DNA from: Flavobacterium alkalisoli
GTDB lineage: Bacteria > Bacteroidota > Bacteroidia > Flavobacteriales > Flavobacteriaceae
DNA: 64,000 nucleotides
Assembly: GCF_008000935.1 (NCBI RefSeq)
Contig: NZ_CP042831.1
Coordinates: 2,604,001-2,668,000 of the forward strand
Reading direction: 5' to 3'
Shown here: piece after piece, positions 49,136 to 57,619 of the stretch
Numbering within the stretch: position 1 is the first letter of the stretch
Layout of the letters: each line of letters opens with the position of its first letter
Position numbers and translations under genes: made by a program
The notes under the pieces: generated by a model
What the model was told of the DNA's origin: nothing
What the model saw: the letters and a program-made list of their open reading frames with translations, nothing else
The model's database searches: none

Positions 49136-50815
49136 CTACCTTTTAACTATTATTTTTTGTTCACGGGTTATGCTTCCGTTTGTTGACTTAACTATATAAA
49201 TACCTTCAGAAAGCCCTGATACATCTATAGTGTTACCTGTTGTGTTTACTACCTGTCTTCCAAAAGCGTCGTATACGCGGTGAGTAAGGTTTGCAGTAAA
49301 GTCATATCCTGTTATGGTAATGTTATCTGCAGCAGGGTTTGGATATACACTGATTCTTTTTGTCTCAAACTCATTAGTATTTAAGGTTGTAAGTGGTAAC
49401 TCAAGCATGGCTCCTCCTGCACTGGTGGCTGCCCATAAGCCAAAAGACGGACCATCACTGTTTGCCGAAGGGTCTAAAAAACCACTTGCCAATACCGTCA
49501 GGGATTGTCCTTCCAGTGCCAATGTGCTTAATGGTGCTTGATAGGAAGCCACAATTGTTTCACCGTCTGCTGTTGCTATGCTAATTATGTAATCGGCTGT
49601 AGGTAGCTCTAAATAATCATTAAAGTTGCTGTACTGTAAATCATCCACAATGGTACCTGCACCAACAGCCTGCACATCAACAATAGGGGCATCTGTTGCT
49701 CCGTGGAATACTAATACATCGGTATTTGTTTCCATTGATGCCATCTCCCTTGCCATAGTGTAGACAAATAGGCCAAAGGGTTGAGAAGGGCTGTATCCTG
49801 AATCGCTTACAATCCCGTTAGCCACTACAATATATGTTCCGTCAGCCTCCAGGGTTACATTAACCGAGTAAATATTATCATTAACTGAGGAACTGTTTGA
49901 AGGAGCAATACTAAAAGTTATCTCTTCACCTGCCGGTGCGTCAACAAAAGGAGATGCTGTCCTGAATGCAAAATCATCCAGCAGGAGTGTTTCGTTAAGA
50001 TAAACATCTACAGTTTGAGCGGCAAGGTCGGCAGCATTGTGAAGCACCTGTACACGCGCTGTTTGATTGGCAAGGGGAAGTTCAATCAGGTCCCCGCCTT
50101 CAGCAGTAGCTACCCATAGTCCAAAGGCCGGGCCCTCACTGTTCATAGAAGGATCAAGAAAACCACTGGCCAAAACAGTAAGCGCTGCACCCTCAAGATT
50201 TAGGGTTGCTAAAGGCACCTGGTAAGAGGCTATAACAGTCATACCTGTCTGGTCTGTTATATCCAGTATGTAGTCCTGGGTTGCCAGTTCCAGATAGTCG
50301 GAGGTAAATGAAGGATAGGAGAGGTCATTAATAACAGTACCGGCCGGTATACTTGTTTCTACTGCATCCACAGCAGGAGCATCCGTAGCCCCGTGATTTA
50401 CCAGTATATCGGTTCCGGCAGAGAGGGCCGTTTCACGTGCACCGCTGAAAACAGAAAGTTCAAAGGACTGGTTTGGACTGTAACCGGTACTACTGACAAT
50501 ACCATTAGCCACCAAGATGTAGGTTTCGTTTTCGGTTAGTGTAGTGTTTAGCGTGTAAATACCATCAGCAGCAGAAGAACTGTCACCAGGCGCCACCACT
50601 ATGGATATTGCCTCACCTGCCGGAGCATCAACAAAAGGTGTTGCGGTCCTGAAGGCAAAGTTATCAAGAAGTATAGTACCATTCAGGTATACATCAACGG
50701 TTTGTGCGGCAAGATCAGCACAATTATGAATTACCTGTACACGGGCTGTCTGTGCTGTGGCACAGTGAAGAGCTAAAAGAAAGATAGCTGTCAGAAATGT
50801 TGTAATATTTTTCAT
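49136..50815 (-). CDS. Secreted DUF4397 protein with T9SS C-terminal sorting domain
   Basis: 559 aa. Signal peptide (MKNITTFLTAIFLLALHCATAQ), two DUF4397 repeats at about 24-245 and 252-470, each starting ARVQ-V-HN-ADLAAQTVDVYLN and containing DAPAG and FHGATDAP/NHGATDAP, then a linker and a type-A T9SS sorting domain (ISVYPNPAADNITITGY to the final KR). It is exported, crosses the outer membrane by T9SS and may be surface-attached. The two repeats are close in sequence, indicating internal duplication. Function unknown. Confidence 0.93.
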   Translation of the reverse strand: MKNITTFLTAIFLLALHCATAQTARVQVIHNCADLAAQTVDVYLNGTILLDNFAFRTATPFVDAPAGEAISIVVAPGDSSSAADGIYTLNTTLTENETYILVANGIVSSTGYSPNQSFELSVFSGARETALSAGTDILVNHGATDAPAVDAVETSIPAGTVINDLSYPSFTSDYLELATQDYILDITDQTGMTVIASYQVPLATLNLEGAALTVLASGFLDPSMNSEGPAFGLWVATAEGGDLIELPLANQTARVQVLHNAADLAAQTVDVYLNETLLLDDFAFRTASPFVDAPAGEEITFSIAPSNSSSVNDNIYSVNVTLEADGTYIVVANGIVSDSGYSPSQPFGLFVYTMAREMASMETNTDVLVFHGATDAPIVDVQAVGAGTIVDDLQYSNFNDYLELPTADYIISIATADGETIVASYQAPLSTLALEGQSLTVLASGFLDPSANSDGPSFGLWAATSAGGAMLELPLTTLNTNEFETKRISVYPNPAADNITITGYDFTANLTHRVYDAFGRQVVNTTGNTIDVSGLSEGIYIVKSTNGSITREQKIIVKR

Positions 50816-51179
50816 GGTTATCTATTTTTGTTTAAACTTTATCAAAATTAGTTAAACAAAATATCTTTTACCCATTTCTTAACAATCAATAATTGAAAAT
50901 TAACTATTGTTCAATTATAAAGAGTATCTGTAATAGTGCTGGTTTCCAGTTTTTTACATTGTGTTTATTTTTTATGTATAAAACTAAAACAGTTCTTTTT
51001 GGCTTTATACTTAATGTTTTATTCAATGCCTCACTTGCAGTTGCGCATTTCTGCTTTTTTAAACACCATGATAGTCCCGTTAAAGTTTGTTATAAAATAG
51101 GTTAAACAAAATGTGTAGGGAAATTATAGCTTTATGTTTCACCCTTAAAATCCGGCACCGATTGCTACAAGAGGTATTA
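50816..51179. other. AT-rich intergenic region
   Basis: No gene supported. A 70-codon plus-strand frame (50893-51105) is hydrophobic and low in complexity, with no recognisable family. Confidence 0.4.
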
Positions 51180-51845
51180 TCAACAGCTTCTTTTCATCGA
51201 TTTATGTAACCTTTCAATATATTCTTTTCTCTGAACTAACCGGCCAATTTCAGCCTCAAATGTTTTGGTCTTACCCAAATTGGGAAATGCCAGCTTGTTT
51301 TTAGCAATTGAATTTGAAATCAAAATATTGAAGTAGTTGTAGGTTATAATAGCTTTTTGTAACAGATCGGTCTCAAGAATTTCAAAACCCATTTTTTCTG
51401 CTGTTCTTTCATTGATAATATAGCTTGTTCCCCTAACTCTCATTTGTTTATGGTGCTTATGCTCTTCCATCAAAGATAACAGGCCTTCTAAATACTGTTG
51501 GATTATGAAATCTGTCCTTTGTTTGCCATTCATTTTTCTGTCAATTACGAACCAGTAATCAAATAAAGTTCCCCCATGAATTTTGACTACACCATTTTTA
51601 GGTTTTTCAGTTAGGAATAAGGATGAATAATAAATGATTCTCCCACTTTTCTTTAAGGAGGGTATATCAAAAAACGGAGCAGCTATAGATAGGGTTATCG
51701 CAAAGGTTAAAAAACCAATCAGGTAAATACCGGAATACACTGATATAACCACTGAAAAACATATAACCGTAAGGGAGAGCGTCGCTATTGCTACTGCAAT
51801 TCTGTTTTTCTCATTATTATTTTTGCTGTAAAACCTGTGATTCAA
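51180..51845 (-). CDS. Hypothetical protein with two N-terminal membrane segments
   Basis: 221 aa. I do not recognise the family. Two hydrophobic stretches (IAVAIATLSLTVICFSVVI and YLIGFLTFAITLSIAAPFF, about residues 16-36 and 40-60) are followed by a soluble region with YWFVIDRKMNGKQRTDFI and a charged, helical C-terminus (ERLHKSMKRSC). It lies between a secreted protein and mobile-element remnants, so it may belong to the accessory segment. Confidence 0.6.
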   Translation of the reverse strand: MNHRFYSKNNNEKNRIAVAIATLSLTVICFSVVISVYSGIYLIGFLTFAITLSIAAPFFDIPSLKKSGRIIYYSSLFLTEKPKNGVVKIHGGTLFDYWFVIDRKMNGKQRTDFIIQQYLEGLLSLMEEHKHHKQMRVRGTSYIINERTAEKMGFEILETDLLQKAIITYNYFNILISNSIAKNKLAFPNLGKTKTFEAEIGRLVQRKEYIERLHKSMKRSC

Positions 51846-52013
51846 TTTTCCTTTACGTATTTTTTAGTATTGCAGACCGTATTATGATCTGGTTTTAAGA
51901 AGAAGAATAGTCCTTTTCCAACTTATTACAAATATATGGAAAGGAATTTATCCTTAGTAAAGAACATTCTTAGAAGCAGTAGTGTTTATTGACTTTTACG
52001 GGTATTCTCGCCG

Positions 52014-52192
52014 GTGAAGCGAATTAATTGGGCAGAGGCAGTTAAGGTCAGTCGCAGCCAGATTATGCGCCTGGCCCATATCATTACCCTTCCGACCTAT
52101 CACAAGTGTTTTAAAAGCCTCCAGCAGCTAGGCTATATTGTGTATTGACCCTCCTATCATCCTGGTGTACGCAGTGAACTGGATATAAAAAA
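52014..52192 (+). pseudogene. Fragment of a mobile-element winged-helix-like gene with an internal stop
   Basis: In frame from 52014: VKRINWAEAVKVSRSQIMRL, AHIITLPTYHKCFKSLQQLG, YIVY, stop, PSYHPGVRSELDI. The pattern resembles small helix-turn-helix proteins common on Bacteroidota mobile elements. No intact start, and a TGA breaks the frame. Weak identification. Confidence 0.4.
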
Positions 52193-52237
52193 ACAACCTT
52201 GTAGATAAGGTTGTTTTTTGTTTTTGCTATAGTGGTA

Positions 52238-52949
52238 CTATGCTGTCCGTATATTATACTTCTCTTTTATTAGCTGTATCTCTTTCTCGAGTTTGCCCAG
52301 TATAGCAATATCGGCTTTAGACATCTTATTCGCCTTTTTATTAAGGCGCTTATCCAATAACCTCATTTCTCTCCCAATAGAGGCCTGTTCGGTAATTGCA
52401 TAGGCTTCTGTCTGCTTTACTGATGCATGCCCTAACATCTCCTTAACCACATGGATTGGCATATTGTTGTTCAGTGTAACGGTACTGCCAAAAGTCCTGC
52501 GTGCCATGTGCGTATTAAGAGTAAAGGGAAATCCGCAGAGGTTGGCTATCTCTTTCAGGTATTCATTCATCTTTTGATTCGATGAGACAGGTAGCACAGT
52601 GCCCCGTTCAAGACAAAGTGGGTGATCTTTATACCTTTCAATTATTTTTAAGGCTTGCGGTAAAAGAGGAACGTTTGTCTCTGAGCCGGTTTTTTGCCTG
52701 GAAGAGATAATCCAGAGCTTCCCATCTATTCCTTTCTTAATCTCTGTCTTCTTCAATTGATAGGCAACGGTCCAGCGTGCCTTCTGCATACCCTTTACCT
52801 ATTAAGGCAGCCATTTCCCGATTATGAGATTCGAACTCTTCGAGGACCTTAACACGGGGTGTAAGCCTGCCAAGGATATAATCCATTATTTTTTCAGAGG
52901 TGATAAGCTTTCCGCTATATACCAGTTTATAAATTCTGATGAAGTGCAG
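52238..52949 (-). pseudogene. Degraded tyrosine integrase beside tRNA-Tyr
   Basis: Two frames. 52949 to about 52770 reads FIRIYKLVYSGKLITSEKIM, LGRLTPRVKVLEEF and GKGYAEGTLDR, the core-binding region of a Bacteroidota integrase. From about 52789 another frame reads KKTEIKKGIDGKLWIISSRQ, KTGSETNVPLLPQAL, then the catalytic HMARRTFGSTVTL and LGHASVKQTEAYA (H-x-x-R and terminal region) to the stop at 52238. The segment between core-binding and catalytic regions is deleted and the frame changes, so the gene is dead. Neighbouring tRNA-Tyr is a plausible integration site. Confidence 0.75.
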
Positions 52950-52953
52950 GGAA

Positions 52954-52991
52954 ATAAAAAAACCTGCAAAATCAATGATTTTGCAGGTTTT
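52954..52991 (-). terminator. Terminator downstream of tRNA-Tyr
   Basis: Perfect 16-bp arms (AAAACCTGCAAAATCA at 52959-52974 and its complement at 52976-52991) around one A, followed on the minus strand by a T-run. It ends the tRNA transcript and may also separate it from the integrase remnant. Confidence 0.8.
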
Positions 52992-53057
52992 ACACGTTTT
53001 TTTCGGATTTTTGAAAAATTTGGAAAAGCTTGATTTTCCTTATTTTAACCCATTTCG

Positions 53058-53138
53058 TGGGGAGAGCAGGATTCGAACCTGCGAAGGTTTCCCAACGGAT
53101 TTACAGTCCGTCCTCGTTGGCCGCTTGAGTATCTCCCC
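53058..53138 (-). tRNA. tRNA-Tyr (anticodon GTA)
   Basis: 81 nt, class II with a long variable arm. On the minus strand: acceptor GGGGAGA, D arm, anticodon loop CTGTAAA, variable arm, then T arm GCAGGTTCGAATCCTGC and the pairing TCTCCCC plus discriminator A. CCA is not encoded. It has a good Bacteroidota promoter upstream and a terminator downstream. Confidence 0.95.
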
Positions 53139-53175
53139 ATGCCATTTTAGACATGCATTGTTGTTTAATGCGGTG

Positions 53176-53206
53176 CAAATATAGTACTGTTTTCTTACTA
53201 TACAAA
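53176..53206 (-). promoter_or_regulatory. Bacteroidota-type promoter of tRNA-Tyr
   Basis: On the minus strand TTTG (53206-53203), 19 nt, TATATTTG (53183-53176), matching the -33/-7 consensus. It lies 38 bp before the tRNA. Confidence 0.7.
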
Positions 53207-53353
53207 CATATTTAGGGCTATTTTAAAAACTATTTTTTAATTAGCTGGAAGCTAAATAAATATAACAGCATATTTTTTTATAGTTGCATGAAGTTATCAT
53301 TAAAATATGTTAATGTCTTTATATATCCCCGTGTATGTAGTATTTTTGGTATC

Positions 53354-53731
53354 GTGAAAAAAGCACTTGTTTACATATTAATTTCGCTTATGAGCCTTAA
53401 TTGCCTAAGCATACGGGAATTTTTAAAAGTACCCGTACTGTGTCAGCATTTTATGGAGCATAAAAAAGCCGATAAGGAAATAGGCCTGCTCGATTTTCTC
53501 GCCATGCATTACTGGGGTAACGATCTTAATGATAACGACGACAGCCGCGACATGCAGCTTCCGTTTAAGAACATTGTTAATCATGCTGCCCCTGTACTGT
53601 TTTTACCTCAAAACCATATTGAAGAGCTTACGGTTTTTGTGCAGCCTGTTGCAAAAAATACTCAGACTCATAAAAAAGACCTGTACAGCTGTATTTATTA
53701 TTCTTCCCTAATAAAACCACCTGCTGTTTAA
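53354..53731 (+). CDS. Small conserved Bacteroidota protein of unknown function
   Basis: About 125 aa from the GTG at 53354; the frame also extends to an ATG at 53288. The GTG gives a natural signal-like N-terminus (KKALVYILISLMSLNCLS). REFLKVPVLCQHFMEHK, LLDFLAMHYWGND and DDSRDMQLPFK are conserved features of a family I associate with metal-efflux loci. A CDF transporter lies 1 kb downstream, consistent with that. Confidence 0.65.
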   Translation: MKKALVYILISLMSLNCLSIREFLKVPVLCQHFMEHKKADKEIGLLDFLAMHYWGNDLNDNDDSRDMQLPFKNIVNHAAPVLFLPQNHIEELTVFVQPVAKNTQTHKKDLYSCIYYSSLIKPPAV

Positions 53732-53824
53732 TTTGATTTGAAAGGGCTTTTGCCCTTATGACTTATAACCTGTAGCACGGCTACGGGGCATCTTTTTATT
53801 TTTTAACCTAAAAATTTACTTACC

Positions 53825-54142
53825 ATGAAAAAAAGTATTGCTATGCTTGCTATTGCAGGCTTATCGTTATTCGCTTCTTGCGGAGAAAACAAAGACACAG
53901 ACGTTGTAGAATCAGGTACTTACCAAGGTAAAGCCGAAGAGGTGGATGCCGACGAAAAGGAGATTTATGTAAGAACAGCCGATGATAAGCTTTTAGAGCT
54001 TTATTTTACCGACAATACCCAACTTACTAAAGATGGTGCTGCTGTTGAGTTTGATGCCCTTCATGAAGGCGGAAACGTTGAAGTGAAAGTGGAGAAGAAA
54101 GGGAACAGGCTGGAGCCTATTTCTGTTAGCATATTAGACTAA
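53825..54142 (+). CDS. Small lipoprotein of unknown function
   Basis: 105 aa. Lipoprotein signal MKKSIAMLAIAGLSLFASC (Cys19), then an acidic beta-rich domain (TYQGKAEEVDADEKEIYVRT; EVKVEKKGNRLEPISVSILD). No family recognised. It starts a short plus-strand run ending in the CDF transporter, so a metal-related role is possible. Confidence 0.75.
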   Translation: MKKSIAMLAIAGLSLFASCGENKDTDVVESGTYQGKAEEVDADEKEIYVRTADDKLLELYFTDNTQLTKDGAAVEFDALHEGGNVEVKVEKKGNRLEPISVSILD

Positions 54143-54160
54143 CCCTGTAATACAAATGGT

Positions 54161-54640
54161 ATGTGGAGAACAGAACTGTTTCATCCGCTTATAGTCCATT
54201 TACCTGTAGTTACCCTGCTGCTAGCGTCAGCAGCGGGGCTGCTCAGGCTTTCGGCTAAAGGCAACAGCGAATTTTTAGGTAAACTAACTTTTGTAATGCT
54301 GGTTATAGGCGTTATATCGGGTTGGGCGGGTATTTACAGCGGCCAGCTTGCCTATAATGTTGAGGTGCGCAAAATATGCGACCCCAAAGTATTGCAAAAT
54401 CATCAGTACTGGAGCTATGTATCGCTCATAGTGTATACGGTGGTACTTATAATAAAGATGCTAAAAAAGTATATTGCTGCATTTAATGCATTAATTATTA
54501 ATGTTTTAATTGTAATTTTATTGATAGCGGGAGGAACAGCATTAGGCTATGCAGGCCATTTAGGTGCTTCTGTTGTTTATGAACAGGGAGCCGGGGTGCA
54601 TAAGCCTGCCGATGACTGTTCTGACTACAATCCCGATTAG
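54161..54640 (+). CDS. DUF2231-like integral membrane protein
   Basis: 159 aa with four membrane segments. The start LFHPLIVHLPVVTLLLASAAGL, containing HP and H in the first helix, is the DUF2231 signature; these proteins may bind haem or metal. C-terminal end has CSDYNPD. It sits 18 bp after the lipoprotein and 5 bp before the CDF gene, so the three form an operon. Confidence 0.82.
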   Translation: MWRTELFHPLIVHLPVVTLLLASAAGLLRLSAKGNSEFLGKLTFVMLVIGVISGWAGIYSGQLAYNVEVRKICDPKVLQNHQYWSYVSLIVYTVVLIIKMLKKYIAAFNALIINVLIVILLIAGGTALGYAGHLGASVVYEQGAGVHKPADDCSDYNPD

Positions 54641-54645
54641 TTTGT

Positions 54646-55533
54646 ATGTTAGAAGAAAACACAAATGTAAAGAAAGCCATAAGGGCTACCTATTTCAGCA
54701 TAATAGGCAATGCGTTGCTTGCATTGCTAAAGGGCGCAGCAGGTTTTTTTGGTAATTCCTATGCGCTTATAGCCGACGCTATTGAGTCGACTACCGATAT
54801 CTTTTCTTCTATACTGGTATTATTTGGTATAAAATATTCTACCCGCCCGGCTGATGAAAACCATCCGTACGGACACGGAAGGGCAGAAGCGCTTATTACC
54901 TTTATTGTGGTGGGCTTTTTAATTACGGCGGCCACAGTAATTGCTTATGAGAGTATACTGAATATACAAACGCCACACGACCTGCCGAAAAGCTGGACGC
55001 TTTTTGTATTGGGTGCCATTATTATCTGGAAAGAGATTTCCTTTAGGCTGGTGCTTAAAAAGAGTAAGGAAACTAACAGCTCTGCCCTTAAGGCAGATGC
55101 ATGGCACCATCGTAGTGATGCCATTACATCTATAGCGGCGTTTATAGGTATTTCCATAGCGCTTTTTTGCGGTAAAGGATTTGAATCGGCCGACGACTGG
55201 GCAGCTCTTTTTGCTTCCGGATTTATTATCTACAACAGTTATCTTATTTTCCGCCCTGCACTGGGTGAGATAATGGATGAGCACCTGTATGATGATGTGG
55301 TGGAAGAGATAAGGAAAGCAGCGCTAAAGGTAAACGGCATACTGGGAACCGAAAAGTGCTTTGTAAGGAAAACGGGTATGGTATACCATGTGGAGCTTCA
55401 TGCCATTGTTAGCGCAAATATAACGGTGAAGGAAGGGCATAAGCTGGCCCATAACCTTGAAGACTATTTAAGAAGGGATATTCCTGGTATGGGGCGTATA
55501 CTTATACATGTAGAACCTGATGATTACAGCTGA
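54646..55533 (+). CDS. Cation diffusion facilitator (metal efflux) transporter
   Basis: 295 aa, six membrane helices. GNSYALIADAIESTTDIFSS (metal site A in helix II), HPYGHGRAEALITF and ALKADAWHHRSDAITS (helix V, with HxxxD) are CDF hallmarks, followed by the cytoplasmic ferredoxin-like domain (GILGTEKCFVRKTGMVYHVE; ILIHVEPDD). It exports divalent ions such as zinc or iron using the proton gradient. Specificity cannot be read. Confidence 0.92.
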   Translation: MLEENTNVKKAIRATYFSIIGNALLALLKGAAGFFGNSYALIADAIESTTDIFSSILVLFGIKYSTRPADENHPYGHGRAEALITFIVVGFLITAATVIAYESILNIQTPHDLPKSWTLFVLGAIIIWKEISFRLVLKKSKETNSSALKADAWHHRSDAITSIAAFIGISIALFCGKGFESADDWAALFASGFIIYNSYLIFRPALGEIMDEHLYDDVVEEIRKAALKVNGILGTEKCFVRKTGMVYHVELHAIVSANITVKEGHKLAHNLEDYLRRDIPGMGRILIHVEPDDYS

Positions 55534-55544
55534 TTATATAAAAT

Positions 55545-55566
55545 AACCCCTGCTTTAGCAGGGGTT
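55545..55566. terminator. Bidirectional terminator between convergent genes
   Basis: AACCCCTGCT / AGCAGGGGTT, 10-bp stem with TT loop, T-rich on both strands, between the CDF gene and the alpha/beta hydrolase. Confidence 0.85.
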
Positions 55567-55574
55567 TTATTTTA

Positions 55575-56345
55575 TTACTGAATACTCTTTATAAATGCTG
55601 CGGACAAGCGTAAAGTCTCTTCCGGAGTTTCCTTATGTGGTGTATGTCCGGTGGCGGGTAGTAACTGTTTTTCTACCTTGCCGGATACATTGTTTACTAT
55701 TCCGTTAACCTGTTCCAGACTGCCGAATTCATCATCTGTTCCCTGAATAGCCAGAAGCGGACAGGTAATTGTAGGAAGGAAGCCCGTTATATTCCAATCC
55801 CTGAAATCGGGGCGTGTCCAGGTTTGTGTCCAAGCCCTAAAAAGGATATCTGTATTGGTGCCGTGGTATTTTTCCAAACGTTGTTTAAGGTTGGTGTTTT
55901 TATAGGCTTCGGCAGCGTCCCTTATTCCGTTAAGGGTAATTTCTTCCACAAATATATGGGCAGCTTCTGCTATAACAGCGGTTATCGTTTCGGGATACTT
56001 TGCTGCGGTCAGCAGGGCTATGGTGCCACCATCGCTATGCCCAAACAGGATAGGGGAGCTTATATTAAGTGCTGCAAGCAAATCATGTAAGGCATCGGCC
56101 TGAGGTTCCATATAAGTTATTGGTCTTGGAACATCAGGCATTGCATCCGATTTTCCGTAACCCAGCCTGTCGTACACTAAAACATTGCATTGGGTAAGTT
56201 TGCCAAGCTTTTCTGGAAAGTCCCTCCAAAGCTCAACACATCCTAAAGAGTCGTGCAGGAATACAAGTGTAGGCCTGCCCGGATAATTGTTTTTATAGTT
56301 ATAGTTTAAGTTGTTTCCCTGTATAATGATAAGGTTTGCTTTCAT
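55575..56345 (-). CDS. Alpha/beta-fold hydrolase
   Basis: 256 aa. FLHDSLGCVELW (oxyanion region), LFGHSDGGTIALL (Ser nucleophile in GHSDG), IQGTDDEFG (acid) and ATGHTPHKE (His). No signal peptide, so cytoplasmic. The cap sequence does not reveal the substrate. Single gene, upstream of which lies the TlpA-like array on the same strand. Confidence 0.92.
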   Translation of the reverse strand: MKANLIIIQGNNLNYNYKNNYPGRPTLVFLHDSLGCVELWRDFPEKLGKLTQCNVLVYDRLGYGKSDAMPDVPRPITYMEPQADALHDLLAALNISSPILFGHSDGGTIALLTAAKYPETITAVIAEAAHIFVEEITLNGIRDAAEAYKNTNLKQRLEKYHGTNTDILFRAWTQTWTRPDFRDWNITGFLPTITCPLLAIQGTDDEFGSLEQVNGIVNNVSGKVEKQLLPATGHTPHKETPEETLRLSAAFIKSIQ

Positions 56346-56366
56346 GAAGGCTAAAATAAGGCAAAG

Positions 56367-57521
56367 CTACTCGTCAAGCAGCCCAATTATATTTATTTTA
56401 ATCTCTTCATCCCAATAAGCATAAGATTGGAATCTTAATTTTCCGTTCTTATCGAGAACTATAAGAGTAGGAATAGAATATATGCCTAATTTTTTAACAA
56501 TTGGATCATCCCAACCTTTTAGATTAGAAATATTATGCCACACTAACTTGTCTTCCTTTACGGCATTTTTCCATTTTTCACTGTCCTGATCAAGTGATAC
56601 ACCTATAATGGTGAGACCTTTGCCATGAAGCTCATTATATAAATCTATCAATTCAGATTTTCTCTCACGGGACGCTTCATCCCATGATGCCCAAAAGTAA
56701 ATAACAGTGACTTTGCCCAAAACCTGTTGAAGTGTAAGTGTTTTTCCGTTAGGTGTTTGACCGCTAAAGTCAGGAAATTTGCCACTGTCAAGAATTTTCT
56801 TTATAGTAATTTGTCCTTCCAGTTTTCTGTTTATTAAGATGTTCAGCTTTTTACCGGCTTCAGATTCTTTAGCATCTGCTCCCAGTTTATCGAAAGATGT
56901 TTTTATTTCTGTTATCGAAATCCCGTCACTTTCAAGAAAGGTTTCCAATAATATATCAGCACTTACAATACTGTTAGGTTTTTTTTCTAAAAAAGAGTTA
57001 CGGGCATCTATATATTCATCATACAAGGCCATAAACTCATTGGTAATTTTCATTAGGGTCTGTGTGTCATTTTCTTTTTCCGCCCTTCTTGCTTTTTCAG
57101 AGTTTTTCTCCATAAAAGCTGTGTGTTTTTTTTCTGTGTCGCTTAGTAACAACCTGTATTTTTCTAAAGCATCATTATTTAAAGTACCGCCTACAACTGA
57201 TTGGGATATATCTTTACTATTTACATTTACCTTAATATCGCCTTTTTCCAAATACAAAAGTACTTTGTTGTCTCTTTCTAAACCCTCAAAATAAAGTGCA
57301 TATGCTATAGGGGCTTCTGTTACACCGTTAAATAAGAATTTCCCTTTTTCTATAATGCAGGAATCTCTGATAATACTTAAAGTATTATTATGTGCAAGGT
57401 ATACTTTTTTACCATTAAAAGAAGAATCAACTCTTCCATGTATTGTGTATTCGTTACCAGTTCTATATTTAAAAGAAAAAAAGACTAATAGGGTTATAGT
57501 TAAAGCAAATATTTTTTTCAT
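56367..57521 (-). CDS. DUF4369/TlpA-like protein, copy 4, with the CxxC motif lost
   Basis: 384 aa. Signal-like N-terminus (MKKIFALTITLLVFFSF), DUF4369 beta domain (about 23-120), a helical linker and a thioredoxin domain from about 250. Where the other copies have WASWCGPC it reads WASWDEAS (277-284), so both redox cysteines are replaced and it cannot act as a disulfide oxidoreductase. The rest of the fold (ITIIGVSLDQDSEKW; GIYSIPTLIVLDKNG with the cis-Pro) is intact. Last of four tandem copies; probably a binding or scaffold version. Confidence 0.88.
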   Translation of the reverse strand: MKKIFALTITLLVFFSFKYRTGNEYTIHGRVDSSFNGKKVYLAHNNTLSIIRDSCIIEKGKFLFNGVTEAPIAYALYFEGLERDNKVLLYLEKGDIKVNVNSKDISQSVVGGTLNNDALEKYRLLLSDTEKKHTAFMEKNSEKARRAEKENDTQTLMKITNEFMALYDEYIDARNSFLEKKPNSIVSADILLETFLESDGISITEIKTSFDKLGADAKESEAGKKLNILINRKLEGQITIKKILDSGKFPDFSGQTPNGKTLTLQQVLGKVTVIYFWASWDEASRERKSELIDLYNELHGKGLTIIGVSLDQDSEKWKNAVKEDKLVWHNISNLKGWDDPIVKKLGIYSIPTLIVLDKNGKLRFQSYAYWDEEIKINIIGLLDE

Positions 57522-57575
57522 ACATTAAAGGCTTTATAAAAATATACTTACAAATAAATAAATTTTTTACAAAAA

Positions 57576-57596
57576 AGCACGGAGGTTATCCGTGCT
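57576..57596 (-). terminator. Repeated terminator, after copy 3
   Basis: AGCACGGA-GGTTA-TCCGTGCT with flanking A/T runs. Nearly identical hairpins follow copies 2 and 1, showing that the duplication unit was gene plus terminator. Confidence 0.85.
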
Positions 57597-57619
57597 TTTA
57601 TTATAATGTAGGCTGTATT

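Noticed and set aside
50893..51105. Short hydrophobic plus-strand frame as a gene
   Set aside because: AT-rich, low complexity, no family match and no clear promoter.
53041..53070. Direct repeat of the tRNA-Tyr 3' end marking an attachment site in the window
   Set aside because: I looked for GGATTCGAACC-type copies elsewhere and noticed none; the partner site may be lost or outside the window.
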